This document shows positions 36,782 through 48,700 of a DNA stretch of 64,000 nt, in pieces. The notes beneath the pieces were generated by a model, which ran no database searches, was not told the DNA's origin, and was given only the letters and a program-made list of their open reading frames with translations. A program made the translations under genes and the position numbers. Source of the DNA: Rhynochetos jubatus (lineage: Eukaryota; Chordata; Aves; Eurypygiformes; Rhynochetidae); assembly GCA_027574665.1 (NCBI GenBank), contig CM050651.1:6635501-6699500 (forward strand), in the 5' to 3' direction. The stretch's first letter is position 1. Every line of letters begins with the position of its first letter.

Positions 36782-39700
36782 GTGAGGCCTCGGCGAGCGG
36801 TCGGCTTCGCGGGCTGCCGCTTGCGCCCGGCCCCGAGCGGGTTGGTCGCGGGGCTGCCCCGGCGCGGTGCTGGGGGCCGGGGTCTGGGTGCTGCCCTGGG
36901 AGCGGAGGCCGGTCTTGGTACACGGGGGAATCTTCTCTTGCCTGAGGCCGTAGCAACGGAGATTGACTTTCTCTGGCTGTTCCCGTAGCGAACAACAGCA
37001 TCAAACCCGCTACCTCGCTAGCTGAAGGCTAGTGACTGAAGGCTGCTAACGAGGGCAGTAGCCGAAAGCACACGCTGCTTCTGGCATCATGCCTCTTCCC
37101 TTGCGTTAGCAAGCTGCTGCGTTTCCTGTGCTTGGATGACACCTGAAAGGCAAAATATCTGCCTTGCCAGTTACTCATAAGTTGGCTTTGCAGGCTGAAA
37201 TCGGTACTTTTGTGTCATTTGTTCAAGTTAGCGCAATTGTAAGCTTCATACGACTGAATCGCAGTATGCTTTAGTACACTTTAGTTACTTGTCAACAAAA
37301 TATTGGCAAAAACTGGTTCTGCACAGTTCATACTCCGGTAAATAGGGAAGGGGTTGATGTGCGGTCCCCGGGATGTTACTGTCCCTGTCACTGACGAGCA
37401 CAGCACGCCAGGAAGCAGGATGAGATCAGTGCATAAAGTGCTATGGCTGTGCATCACTCAAAAAAAGAACATTTCAGCTGATAGCGAAGGCTGTATGACA
37501 GCTTGCGGTGGCTAAGGGTGGTCTTTCACCACCTTAGCTTATACTAAGCTCTATTCCAAGGAGCTTAGTAGCATGAAGGCTTCTGTCTGAGCAACAGTCA
37601 TCCTGTCTCAAAAGCTGGTCTTTATTGAGCTTTGCACGAGTATTTATTATGCTGTGATGTGAACAAATCGCGGGTTTTCAGCTATTAGCATTGTGTGTTT
37701 CCATAGGTATTTAATTTGTCTGGGAGTGGTTTATTTTATAAGTCGTTAGGCTCTAAGTAGAGGTCAGGCTAAATTCGCTGTGAAGTGGTAAGAGGTGCCT
37801 TTTCTATCACTAGTTTTTCTCTTCAAACGTATGAAGTTTCTTACAAGATGGCAAATGATGAATTGGAAGGTGGCTTGTATGCCAACCAATACCTAAGTTA
37901 TTTTAGGCCTACTCTAATACATGGATTGATTTTTTTTCTCTCATTTCATGAGTGTGAAATGCAAGTTCTGAAATGCTGAACGTGTGTAACACACGTAAAA
38001 AGAGTTTCTGTAAGCACTGTTACATTTAATGTTGCAGGCTTTTTCAAGTCCTATTTTGATTAAAATAATTATGCTAAATAGAAGAATTTTATGAAGCACG
38101 TTGTTTGCCTTCGGAGCACTACGCTGTTAAACGCATTTCTGACTGCCGGGTGGGCTTAGGTAGGCAATGGTCCATGTCCTTGCTGTGATTCCCAAACCTG
38201 CTATTTTTCAGCTCAGAGGCTAAATATGGCACTGGAGCAGCACGAAACAGAGGAGGCTTTGGCAGCTGCTACGGAGCAGGTACGTGAAGACGGGGACGCA
38301 AGTAGTGAGAATGTGTGCGGTGAGGTTTTGCGCGAACATCTTTGCATACGTAGAGCACAGCCTGCTTCAACATGGCCTGGCCTTGCTTTGGGTCCAGCAC
38401 ACAACTCTGGAGTCGCTTGTTGTTTTTCCAAGCAGCCGCAGCAGAATAACACTGTCATAACGGTGAATTCTGCTATTTTTGGTGCATTTGCAAACATTTC
38501 TCATATGCAGCAGAGCATATCCCTGAAACAATACTTGATTTCTGCTTTAGCAGACTTTCTAACCTTTACAGACTTCTCTTTTCTAAGAGGCTGCTCTCAC
38601 ATTGAGAGAACATTTTGTCCTGGGTACCACAAGCCTGTCTGAAAGCGTGTGCAGAAGCTGGGGCGTCAGCACTTGCCTGATGCTGAGATGTATGGAAATG
38701 AACTTAGCGCTCACGCAAACTTACGCTTGTTCTTTTGAGTGACGTTATTCCCCCTCTGGTGCAGTTATGCTCTATATCAGAGCATCTCCAGGGGGGAAAA
38801 AAACCCTTCCAATTGGGCCAGCACTCAAGGATTTTTGAACATAAACCCCAAAGCGATCCTGTGGGATCATACTTTGTGTGATTACAGTACAGACAGAACA
38901 GCTCTGGGTGGCATATAAAAGTGTAAAACTACACGCAGTCATGTGCAGGTACTAATATTTACAGTATGCCATTGCAGAAATGCGCGTCTGGTGGCGATGG
39001 CCTGTCCGGATCCAGGATGATGGACCAAAGGTAACTGATTCCGAGAGATAAGTGGGAATAGTACCAAGTATTCAACAGAAATTGTCAGGTGCTATTAAAA
39101 GTATAAGTATCCAGATGAACCTGGCATTACCTACACGTGTTCACAGCTGTGAAAACTTGTGAATGGAGCGGGTAAAGGTGTTCCCGTAGCAGATGTTTGT
39201 AGATACTGTTTTGTTTATTCAGTAAAATTAAACGTGACTTTTCTGCCACAGTCTGTAAAACAAAGGCTGAGAGATGAGTGAAGGAATTCTCATCTCAATT
39301 TTAAGATAACAAAAGTGAAGGTAAGATTGTGCTGGTCAGGTAACACAGGTACCTGATGCCTGTTGAGGTCAGGTGGAGGTTTTTAAAATTGCTTTTTTGA
39401 CAGTTTTCAACTAATGGTTGCCTATTAGTGAATTGTTTAACAATCATTCTCATTCCCTGTTATAAAAACCACCTATCCTTTCTTGTTAGCTTTTAAGACA
39501 TTACTGCTCTAGGGTACTACAGAATTTTCAGAGAACTAGTATCAATTACAAAACTGTTAAGAAGGAAAAAACATATAGATAGATGTCTTATAGGCCACTT
39601 TGCTGTTGTACGTGAAAGCAGTAACAAAGTCCAGTTTGTAATATGTCATACATAAAATCCAAGCTATTAGTGTTGTACTAATGCTCGTTTATAACGTCGC

Positions 39701-42700
39701 GCGTTCTAGTTGTGTTACACAGGAAATCTGCTGTTAATGGTCATGCTTTAAAAGTAGTATTTACGTTTGTTCGTTTGATTCTGCTGAGCATCTAGCTTGA
39801 AAATAAAGTGACTGTCCTGTTCTCTAGATTAACTAGTTGTAAAGAATTTTTCATGAGCAGACCAATGTTTCAGCATTTACGAAATTTATTCTAAGCATGT
39901 TTTTCAACTTTTTAGGTTGTCAACCCTAATCACAGGGTATGATAAACACTTGGAAGAAATGAGAGAGCAGCTGCACCTTTATCAGGTACAGACGCTTCTA
40001 ACATTTCCACCTGTATATCCTTTTTCTCTTACACTATTAACATCTAGGCCGTTAGTTTTTGTCAGTCAAGGAAAGTGTGCCAGCACCACACTTCCCAACT
40101 TGCTGGGCTGCGGTCTGCCTCAAATGGCCAAACTGAGAGCTTTCTGTGAAAAGGGGGGGAGGTTGTCCACGTTGCACAGATCACCGTGTTTGGAGAAGTA
40201 GTGCTGTGAAATGAATCACGCATGTTTCATTTCTCTAGACATCCGCATACGGTTGCAGGTGTTTTCCTAGGTGACGTTCAGATGAGGCAGCGGTTTCCCT
40301 CTTTCCCTAAAGGTCTGATCTTGGCCATGCAGTCCAGCTCAGTCCTGCAAGTGTAGATACACCCAGCCTTCTCATTCTTGGTAGTTCTTCAGATTCAAAT
40401 AGTTCTTTAAACGTTTAGTATCCTGGGGGCTGAGGTGTGGAGGGGGACTGTCCTCCTTTCAACCCCAGAGAAACTAAACTTTTTAAAGCTGCATGTGATC
40501 ACCGAAAAGCGAAGTGGTATGTTTAATAATTAAAGCCTGTGTCATACAGAAAGTAATTCCTGCATATAGATCACAAGTAAAAGTTATACTCTGGTTTTGA
40601 TTGAATGCATGATCTGTCCATCATAAAGATTCTGCCAATACAGTCTTCAAGCTTGGCTGATTCCGAGGCAATAGAAGTGCTATGGTTTTATTGCCCCCTT
40701 TAGTGAATAAAACCGTCCGTTTGACTCACGTAACTGAAGTTTCTCCTCCGTTAATTCCTGAACTCTTTACTCGGATGCTTACTGCACGAAAGATGAGAGT
40801 TGCCCACAGTATTACTGTAAGCATTTGAGTTAATTAAGAATCAATCTGCAAGAGCTGTAAGAATTCTGAAAGGTGAGTTTAATGCTCGTAATAACCTCTG
40901 AATTCTTAGGTGTAACAGGACTTAGCAGCTGTTAAATTTAAGTGGCATCCTGTGACTTTCCTTAAAAAAGAATGTCTTTCATTTACTGTATTATGATGCA
41001 TTAAATTGTCCATCTTTTACACTATCAGAGTTAACAGGTGAAAGGATTAGCCGTTTGTCACTTGAATGCGAGCTTACTCTGGCATGTTTTTGTGTTAGGC
41101 ACAAATGAGTGAGATGAGGCTAAAATTTGAACAAGTGACCAAGGAAAACGAAAGGTGAGTAATTGCACTGCCCCATTACTAACGGCTGTTTTTCTTGATT
41201 TCTGAACCTTATAAATCTGTTTTTCTAGGACCTTGAAATCTTCTGAATCTCTTCAATAGCTGACGGTTTCATACTCATGAGCTTTAATGTTAGACTCCTG
41301 CGGTGCCTACTGTAGATGACAGCACCAGGTTTAGGAGATTTAACCGTCTCTTTAAAAGAACTGGATATTAAACTATTTCAAACTGACTACTGTGTTGATA
41401 GAACATAACATTAGATTTAAATATCCCTTAGGAGTAAGTAGTATGCACAGATTGAAGCCATGGTATACTTACAACTCCCTGTTAAAGAAATACTTTGCTG
41501 AACACAGTCCTTTGAATTTCAGGCTGCACGCAGAGTTGAAAGAGGCTCTTGAGAAGCAACTGGAGGCTCTTCCTTTCGTGCCTCTGGGAACTGAAATGCC
41601 GTCTGATGAAGCCATAGTGAGAAACCTTCAAGAACAACTGCAACTGATGAATGAAGTGTGTGAGATGAAACATTTGTACTATCCTATTTCTCTTGTTGTG
41701 CCTTGGCAGATTAGGGGAAGCTGGTTTATTTCTTGCTTCAGAATTCATTTGTTCAGAGTTCCTTGAGACTGTTTTGAGGCTCTCTTGACAAGTACGTATT
41801 CTTTCAACTTAAAGACCTGAAGGAACTTCTTTCCTAGATTCATGTAAGAAGTTTTTGATATTAATTTGTGCCTCTACTTTTATCTTGTTGACTTTATTTT
41901 TATGTTGAATTCCTGACCAGGAAATCAACGGAATACTTTGTTCAATTCAAGTTTTCGTAGTAGCTTATCACTTTAATCAAAAACTCTGTAATGTGGTATG
42001 AAGAGGCAAGTATATAGGGGTTATAGCAAATAAGGTTTAAATCTGAGAAGATAAGCAAATTTTGTTGAGCTTACTACAATAATGTATCAATCCTGTTGCG
42101 TATGAGTAAGTTGAAGTTAATATAACAGTTGAATTTTGGTAGTTGAATATTATATATGCTATAGGCCTACACTAAATACCTGTAAAAGTTTGAGCTATAA
42201 AAAAAAATATGGAAAACTTGCAGTTCACTTGTAGGTGGAATTTGAACTTGAAAACATCTGGTTTTCTGCATCTGAATTTGGTATTTTGTCTGTGTAGTTG
42301 TAATGCGTGTGGAGAAAGTACAGAAAATGGCATTTCTTCAACCTACAAGTTAAGGCCTCTCACTATAGGGAATGATAGGTGAAGGTAAATGTGCTATAAT
42401 ACAATATTTTGTACAAACCACTGTTCTGTAACTTAGGAAAAAGAACATGCAATAGAGCTCTGGCAGACCGTGTTACAGGAGCACGATCGACTCCAGCAGC
42501 AGTACCAGGAACGCATGACTGAAACGCAGATTCACATGGCTGAAAGGCAAAAGCAGAAAGTAATTTTCATTTCCATTTTTGTCAATTTTAGCATGTCTTT
42601 CTATATTGTAGAGGTTTTGGGGGGGGGGTGTAGACAAACTGAAGTCAGGGGGTTTCTACCAGTAGTGTTAATTATTTTCCATGATAGGCATCTGAAGTTA

Positions 42701-45700
42701 AGTGGTGTGATGCAGTTGCTGATTCGTCAGCTACGTGCACTGTTACAGCTGGAAAAGGTCTTCCTTTCAAATACATGGGCAGGAGCTTGGGGAATGCAGA
42801 GTCTCAGTGCATATGATATGTGTGTGTGTGCACAAGACAGGCACACGCAGATAAATAATCCTGTGTTGAGTTGCATGGTGTGAAATCTTCAGTGGAGTTC
42901 AACAGCTGGAAAAGCTGCTAAAAATTTCTGAATTCTAAGGTGGAGGTCTTTCATGTTTTGTCGTGTGTTTGAATCCTGAATTTTTGTCTGTAAGGTCACA
43001 GTGGGATAGTGGGAAAAGCGGTGTCCATTTCCTTTTGTCCTTCAGTAAAGAAGCACGTGTAAAGCCAGAATTAGTGCTTTCCTAATGCTAGCTTGCGCTC
43101 AGCAGCCTGTTTCTCTTCTGCTGTGTCTGGGAAAGGCCTTTTAGGAAATCTTAGTTCAGAAAACCTGTTTTGCTCTGGCTTGGCCCTGAAACCGTTAGCT
43201 ACGTGCACAGCACTACCAGTAGATACTCCAGCTCAGGGACTTCAGTCCTCTTTGTGCTCGGAAGACACTTGCCATGCTGCACGGTTTTTTTTTTTCCCAT
43301 ATTATTTTAGTTTTCCTAGGATGACAGGCTTCACCTTCAGGGACTCAAGAGTTTAACCAAACAATTTTTGCATGGACACTCTATATCCTGTATGGCAAAG
43401 AGCAAATTAAACTTGTCCATACAGGCATTTCTTAATTAATGGGTACGTCTGCTACTGTGCTTAGCAGAAATGCTTTCAATAGCATCATAGTCTGTGTGGC
43501 TGTTGAAAGGCACTACTCATGTATGCTTTCATACTCTGATGGTAAGTGTGTATGAGTTTTGGAAGGAGGCAGTTTGTAACTGACTGAAATTCAGATACAT
43601 TTTTCAGTAGTAAATGTACTTTTCCGGATTACTAGGTCAGCAGCTAAAAGCCATGTAATTAAAATCTGTAGGGCATATTGAATTTCCTGCAACACTTAAA
43701 AATTTGATACATGTTTTCAGTTGGCTGTGAAACTCTAGTTATATACTCTGTGATGACAATGAGTATAAGAAGCTCTGAATTCTCTCTTTAGGATCAACTG
43801 ACTGGCTTTCAACAGTTGACTCAGCAACTGCATATAGCCAATAAGAAAATTGAGTTGGTAAGTAAAAACTTCTGAACAGTGACCTAGTAATTTTTTTTCC
43901 TGCTAAAGCCTCAGAGTATAAAAGAACAGCAGAAAGTCCACAGTACATACCTGGTTCAAAGAGAAATTGTGCCACTCAGGTTTGCAGACTTCTCTAGGGA
44001 CCGGTCAGTAACCAAGTAGCAATGGCTTTGTTTCTGAACTCCAAACCCCAGGTCAGGGCGGTTGAGAGCTTAGCTGTTAGTATGACGTGAGCTCTTTCTG
44101 TCTTCAAAAAGTCAGTGGGAAGCTTACACTCAGAATTTTCCTAGGAGGTGAGTGTGATGCAGTCACGCATTGAAAACCATCTTCAGAAAGGAATAGGGTA
44201 TTTAAATGCTGACCTCTTACACAGGCTAGCTCTGCCACCTGTTCGTTGATTCCTAATTTGTCACCGCTTACTTCACTGCCTTCGTCACTGACCTTTTCAG
44301 GGATTTTTCTGAGCTCTAATTGTCTGCCAGTGCTTCATCCATACCCTTAGACTGTGAGACGAGCTAGTCTCTAAGCTTTAGTCTAGGGCTGCCAGGATTG
44401 ACCAACAGTTTTATTATTGTACAAAAATCAGGGTGAAAGACTTGAGGAAGTTTCTGGCTGAGCGACTGCTTCTCTGAAAGACACGATGCCTGTGTGATTT
44501 TTTTGATGAATGTTTTTCTTGGATACTGGCAGTGCAAAATACTCCTAACTTACTCTAGGCATTCTGCTCTCTGTCTTCATCACTGGAACCGTTTTTCCTC
44601 CCATCTGACCTCTTGTTAAAATACAAGCCTGTTGTTTGGTGTGAAATGTTGTAGGTATGAAGCAAAGATCATGGAAGTCTTGTGTCACGGTGCATTGAAA
44701 CAGATGATGTTAAGATAAAGGTAATCCGTTTGTTTGCGTTACCCAAAAACCATTTGGCCAGGTCTGTTATCCCACGGCCTCTTTATACCTTAGATAAAGA
44801 AGCATGCCTCTTCTTGAACTGACCAACTGAAAAATAGGAAGTGAAGAGAGAGAGTAATTAGTCGGGTGTTTTATTGCGGTAAAACAGCTGTTTCGTACAC
44901 GTGCTCAGCATGGTGGTGTTGATATTTATACACCTTCTGGAAATGAGATTCAGGATTGAGGCAACAGCGTTCGCTACTGATGCTGAAGTACTTAGCGCAG
45001 TGAAACCTGAAGTGAACTGCAGAAATTTTCAGAATGACCTCGTGATGTTGCATATCCGAGTGAATTTTATCTGATACTTCATTGGTATTGATAAAAGCAA
45101 AATAATGCACGTGGGCAAGGTGGAGCTTTCACTGTGGGTACCCTGTGATGGGCTTGAAGTTACTACTCAGAATAGGTATTTTAGAAGTAGTAGGAGGTAT
45201 CTGAAAACAATTCCTAGCAACAGTCAAAAAAGCAGGAGGAATGTTAGCAGTTATTAGGAGAGGGGGAAAAGGAACATATTGTGCTTAAGTCCACAGTACA
45301 GTAGCATCTTGAATGCTGCCATCAGTCGTGGTCATCGGTAATATCTCAGTGTAAGGCACATACTAGGATCTAGGGAAGGCTAGTAGGGTGACAGAAATAG
45401 GACATGATTCGCAAATGAGAAGACAGTTGAAGGGGCATGACACCTCCAGCACTATGGCTGTGTCACGAAAGGGGGACTATGCTGAGTGGTTTAGGCCGCT
45501 TAAAAGATCAGCATCACAAATATTAGGGGAAAAGCTAATATTTTTAATATGAATGTGAGAAGTGTGACTTAACAGAATTCGATGGCAAGGTCTCCTCTAC
45601 TACTTATTCGACATGGAAAAACATACAGAGGCAAAATCAAATTAGCAACAGATTAAAGTAGTTGGTACATGAATTAAAAATTATTTACAGAGTCAGGGAA

Positions 45701-48700
45701 ATCAAGGCAGGATTGGATTGTTGTGACATGGATTAGGGAAAAGGGGCAAGGAATTTCCTCCCGTTCGGTCACGAGGTTCAGAGTGGACCCCCTTGCTTTC
45801 TAAACTCCTTGAGAGAGAAGTCTAGGTGTGGTTGAATCCACCCCTAGTCCCAGACCTGGTCAACGGTTTATGCCTAAGGAGTCAGGGAAAGGATTACAGT
45901 GTGTGGAGTCTGTGCTTTGTGCGAAAATTTGGGACAGCAACAATCTGGAATAGCATCAATTCCAAGTTCCTAGTCCCAGACCTGGGCAACGGTTTATGCC
46001 TAAGGAATCGGGGAAAGGATCAGTGTGTGAAGTTTTGTGCTTGGTGTGAAACTTGGGGATAGCAACAATGTGGGGCAGCAATGGTTCAAAGTTCCTTGAC
46101 ACTATTCAGATATGTCACACAATTAGATCACACAATTCCTCAGCAGGACTTAACTTTCAACAAATCAGTATAGTAACTTCATCAAAGACTTAACAAGGTT
46201 ATCAACATAAAGGTGCATGCACACACTCACACAGACAGATACAGAAATAGGGATAGATATAAGTGTATTTGTATGAAGGTACCTGTTAAAATTTCCCCTT
46301 GAGTTCGGTGCAAATATTCACGTCGGATGTCTGTGCATCTCTCAACGGGCGAGGAGTTGAGCCTCAAGGTGGGTTTATTCAGCCCAGGTTGTGTCAACTG
46401 TTCTCTGATTTCACAAACTTGAGAGTTTGCAAACTCTGAGAGGTGTCCCACTCTGAGGGAGATGCTGGGCACAGCCGCTGCTGTCCAGGAGAGCTCAAAG
46501 GGTCATCCTTGGAACCGCTATTTATAGGGTCGCGAGATAATTGACTTTAGGCATAAATAATTTTACATCCTGGCCTTATCTGGGGCAGGTTGTCATTGGA
46601 ATTTCCAGCTGGTACCGATCTATCCAGACTACGATAAGGTTCAAGGCTGACAGGGGATGATTTCACTCATCCCACACTGGAACCAGGCAACTGACCCCTG
46701 GTATGGCCATTCCCCACCTTGGTAGTGCAAGAGTGTTCTGATATAATAAGGGGCGCTTCACCACCAAACTCCCTGCACAGTGGCCAAGGGTTGACAGGAA
46801 TCTCCAAGGCTATAAAACTTTCCAGGAGTTAAGAGGGGAAGAAGTGCACCACCACAGGCTGCATAAAAAAAATGAGGATGCAGCAATTGCTTATTGTTTC
46901 TTTGTCTCTAAAACGAAGGGATTTTTTCCAGCGATGTGTGATCCTCTGCGGTACTCGCTGTCACAGGGCATTGCAGACACTTAAACAAGATGGGAATGCA
47001 GGTGGTGGGTCTGAGCTATTACAATTCTTATCGTGGGAAGTTCTTCTACTACCAAAATAGGGGGCAGGCAAGGGGAGGATTCGGTAACATCACTCTGCGT
47101 TTGCTTTTCTAAAATACTCTCCCTGAACCTTGGCACTTGGAGACCAGCCACAGTGTTATATAGACATTACTGGCTATTTTTAAGGAATTATGTTCTGTAG
47201 AAATGCCCTGTACTACGTAACGTTTTCAGTATGATAAGGAACATGTTGCAAATATCTCCTTATTTTGCAGAGCAATCAACAGTTTCTGCAGACCATAACA
47301 GAACAGAATGCGGAACTGGAGCAACTACGAAAACAACTGAGGTATAAGCCAGGCAATTTAAAAAAATTACTAGAAGTTTTCTGTAGCTTTTCCTAACCTG
47401 CTGCTGTATCACGGGCCTTGTTTGTACTGCAAACTGACTTGTTAGTGATAGTTACAACAGTTTCAGTTAATGCCTCTTAAGTCGGAGGGTTGCTCATTTC
47501 GTTAAGCTTTTCTACTGAGGAAGAAGTCTGATTCATTAAGTAATCCTTGTGGGTTTTTTTTTTTTCCTTCCTGTTTCAGCTCAAAACCTATTCAGATTAC
47601 AAAGCACATCAGTTAAATTCTTCAGAAGTGATTAATGTTTGTTTTTTAAAAATCATGGTCAAATTGCCTTAAAAAGTGTAATCCAATTCTGAACAAGGTT
47701 TATCTATTACGTATCTGTGGCCAATCATATTTAATTTATTGAATCACTTTTTCATTGCCTAGTCCTCCCAGATATTTACTCAACACATACTCCTTGCTGT
47801 TAAGGTGTCTTTTAAGAAGCCATTTCCAATTGTTTAATGAATTTGGTATTCCTCTCTCACTGTGCCACATAGTAAGAAGGGAGGGCACCTGTTGTACCCT
47901 GTAGGAACAGTGTTATGAAATCTGACTGCCCTGCCCAGCTATGTCAACACCGTTATAATGGAGTCCTCGTTTGCCCCTGTAATAATTGACATGTAATTCA
48001 TAGGCTGCTTTCTTTCTTCAGGCAAGCCAAAATAGATGGGCAGAGAGCAAAAGCCAAGGTTGATGAAATGACCAGGCTGACAGAGAAGCTTCAAAGCCAA
48101 TTGGAGAGGAAGGTATTCTAGTGAACGCAGTAATCCTCTGTTGAAACTGAACAGCCAGTCAGTTACCTGAATGCTGATGTCAAATTAATCACAGTCGTTC
48201 TCTGACTCGTTTTGTGTTAGCATACCTGTATTTTGTCCAGGGAAGGTCAAATGGTGTCTGGATAATACCTATATTCCTTCTAGAAAGAAGATGTGCTGTC
48301 TGCCCAGCAAAGAGAAATGGCATCTGACCAACGCTTGCAGGAAATGCAGTCTAGTATAAAACAACTAGAAACAAGGTAAAGCGAGGCTTTGAGCAACTGG
48401 GTCTAATGGAGGGTATCCCTGCCCAGGGCAGGGGGGGTGGAACTGGGTGGTCTTTAAGGTCCCTTCTAACCCAAACCATTCTGTGATTCTAACTCATTGG
48501 GTGTTAATAGCAGGATACGTGCATGTGAGAGAACATATTACTGGTTTTTCAGCCTCTGGGTTCTGTGTTTCTGCGCAGTTCCGTTTTCTCAGAGTACAGA
48601 TCCCTTAGGCTTGGCTGCTCTCTACCTTAGTTCAGCCACCGTTATACAAAAAAGAGTATTTAATAAAACTCTGCAGCTCACTTCTTAACAATAAATGCTG

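Larger units (their letters stand above)
36090..36960. promoter_or_regulatory. CpG island, probable bidirectional promoter of C4orf33 and SCLT1
   Basis: This stretch is strongly GC-rich with dense CpG, in sharp contrast to the AT-rich DNA on both sides. It lies between the divergent genes: the likely C4orf33 first exon at its left and the SCLT1 start codon at 36763. It holds a CACGTG E-box at 36381-36386 and a GGGGCGGGGG GC box at 36519-36528, and I saw no obvious TATA box, which fits a housekeeping-type dispersed promoter. Long open frames here on both strands are an effect of high GC. Confidence 0.85.
45722..46965. mobile_element. LTR-like element in SCLT1 intron 8
   Basis: The block is bounded by TGTGACA at 45722-45728 and its exact inverse TGTCACA at 46959-46965, the short inverted termini expected of an LTR, and is about 1.24 kb long. 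It holds a TATTTATAGGG box near 46519. The text resembles an avian LTR family that I have seen but cannot name. No retroviral coding region adjoins it. The flanks show no clear target-site duplication, so the right limit in particular is tentative. Confidence 0.6.

Noticed and set aside
36110..37004. Several long open frames in the CpG island on both strands
   Set aside because: High GC lowers stop-codon frequency. Only the short ATG segment at 36763-36781 fits a spliced gene; the peptides are arginine-, alanine- and glycine-rich, as random GC-rich DNA would give.
38212..38279. Starting SCLT1 at the ATG at 38226 in exon 2
   Set aside because: Possible, but the ATG at 36763 in the promoter island joins in frame to it and keeps the MAA start, so the upstream start is preferred with moderate confidence.
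38226..38642. 138-codon open frame starting in SCLT1 exon 2 and running into the intron
   Set aside because: The GTACGT donor at 38280 keeps phase with exon 3. A GTGAGG further on (38320) would give the wrong phase for exon 3, so read-through is not supported.
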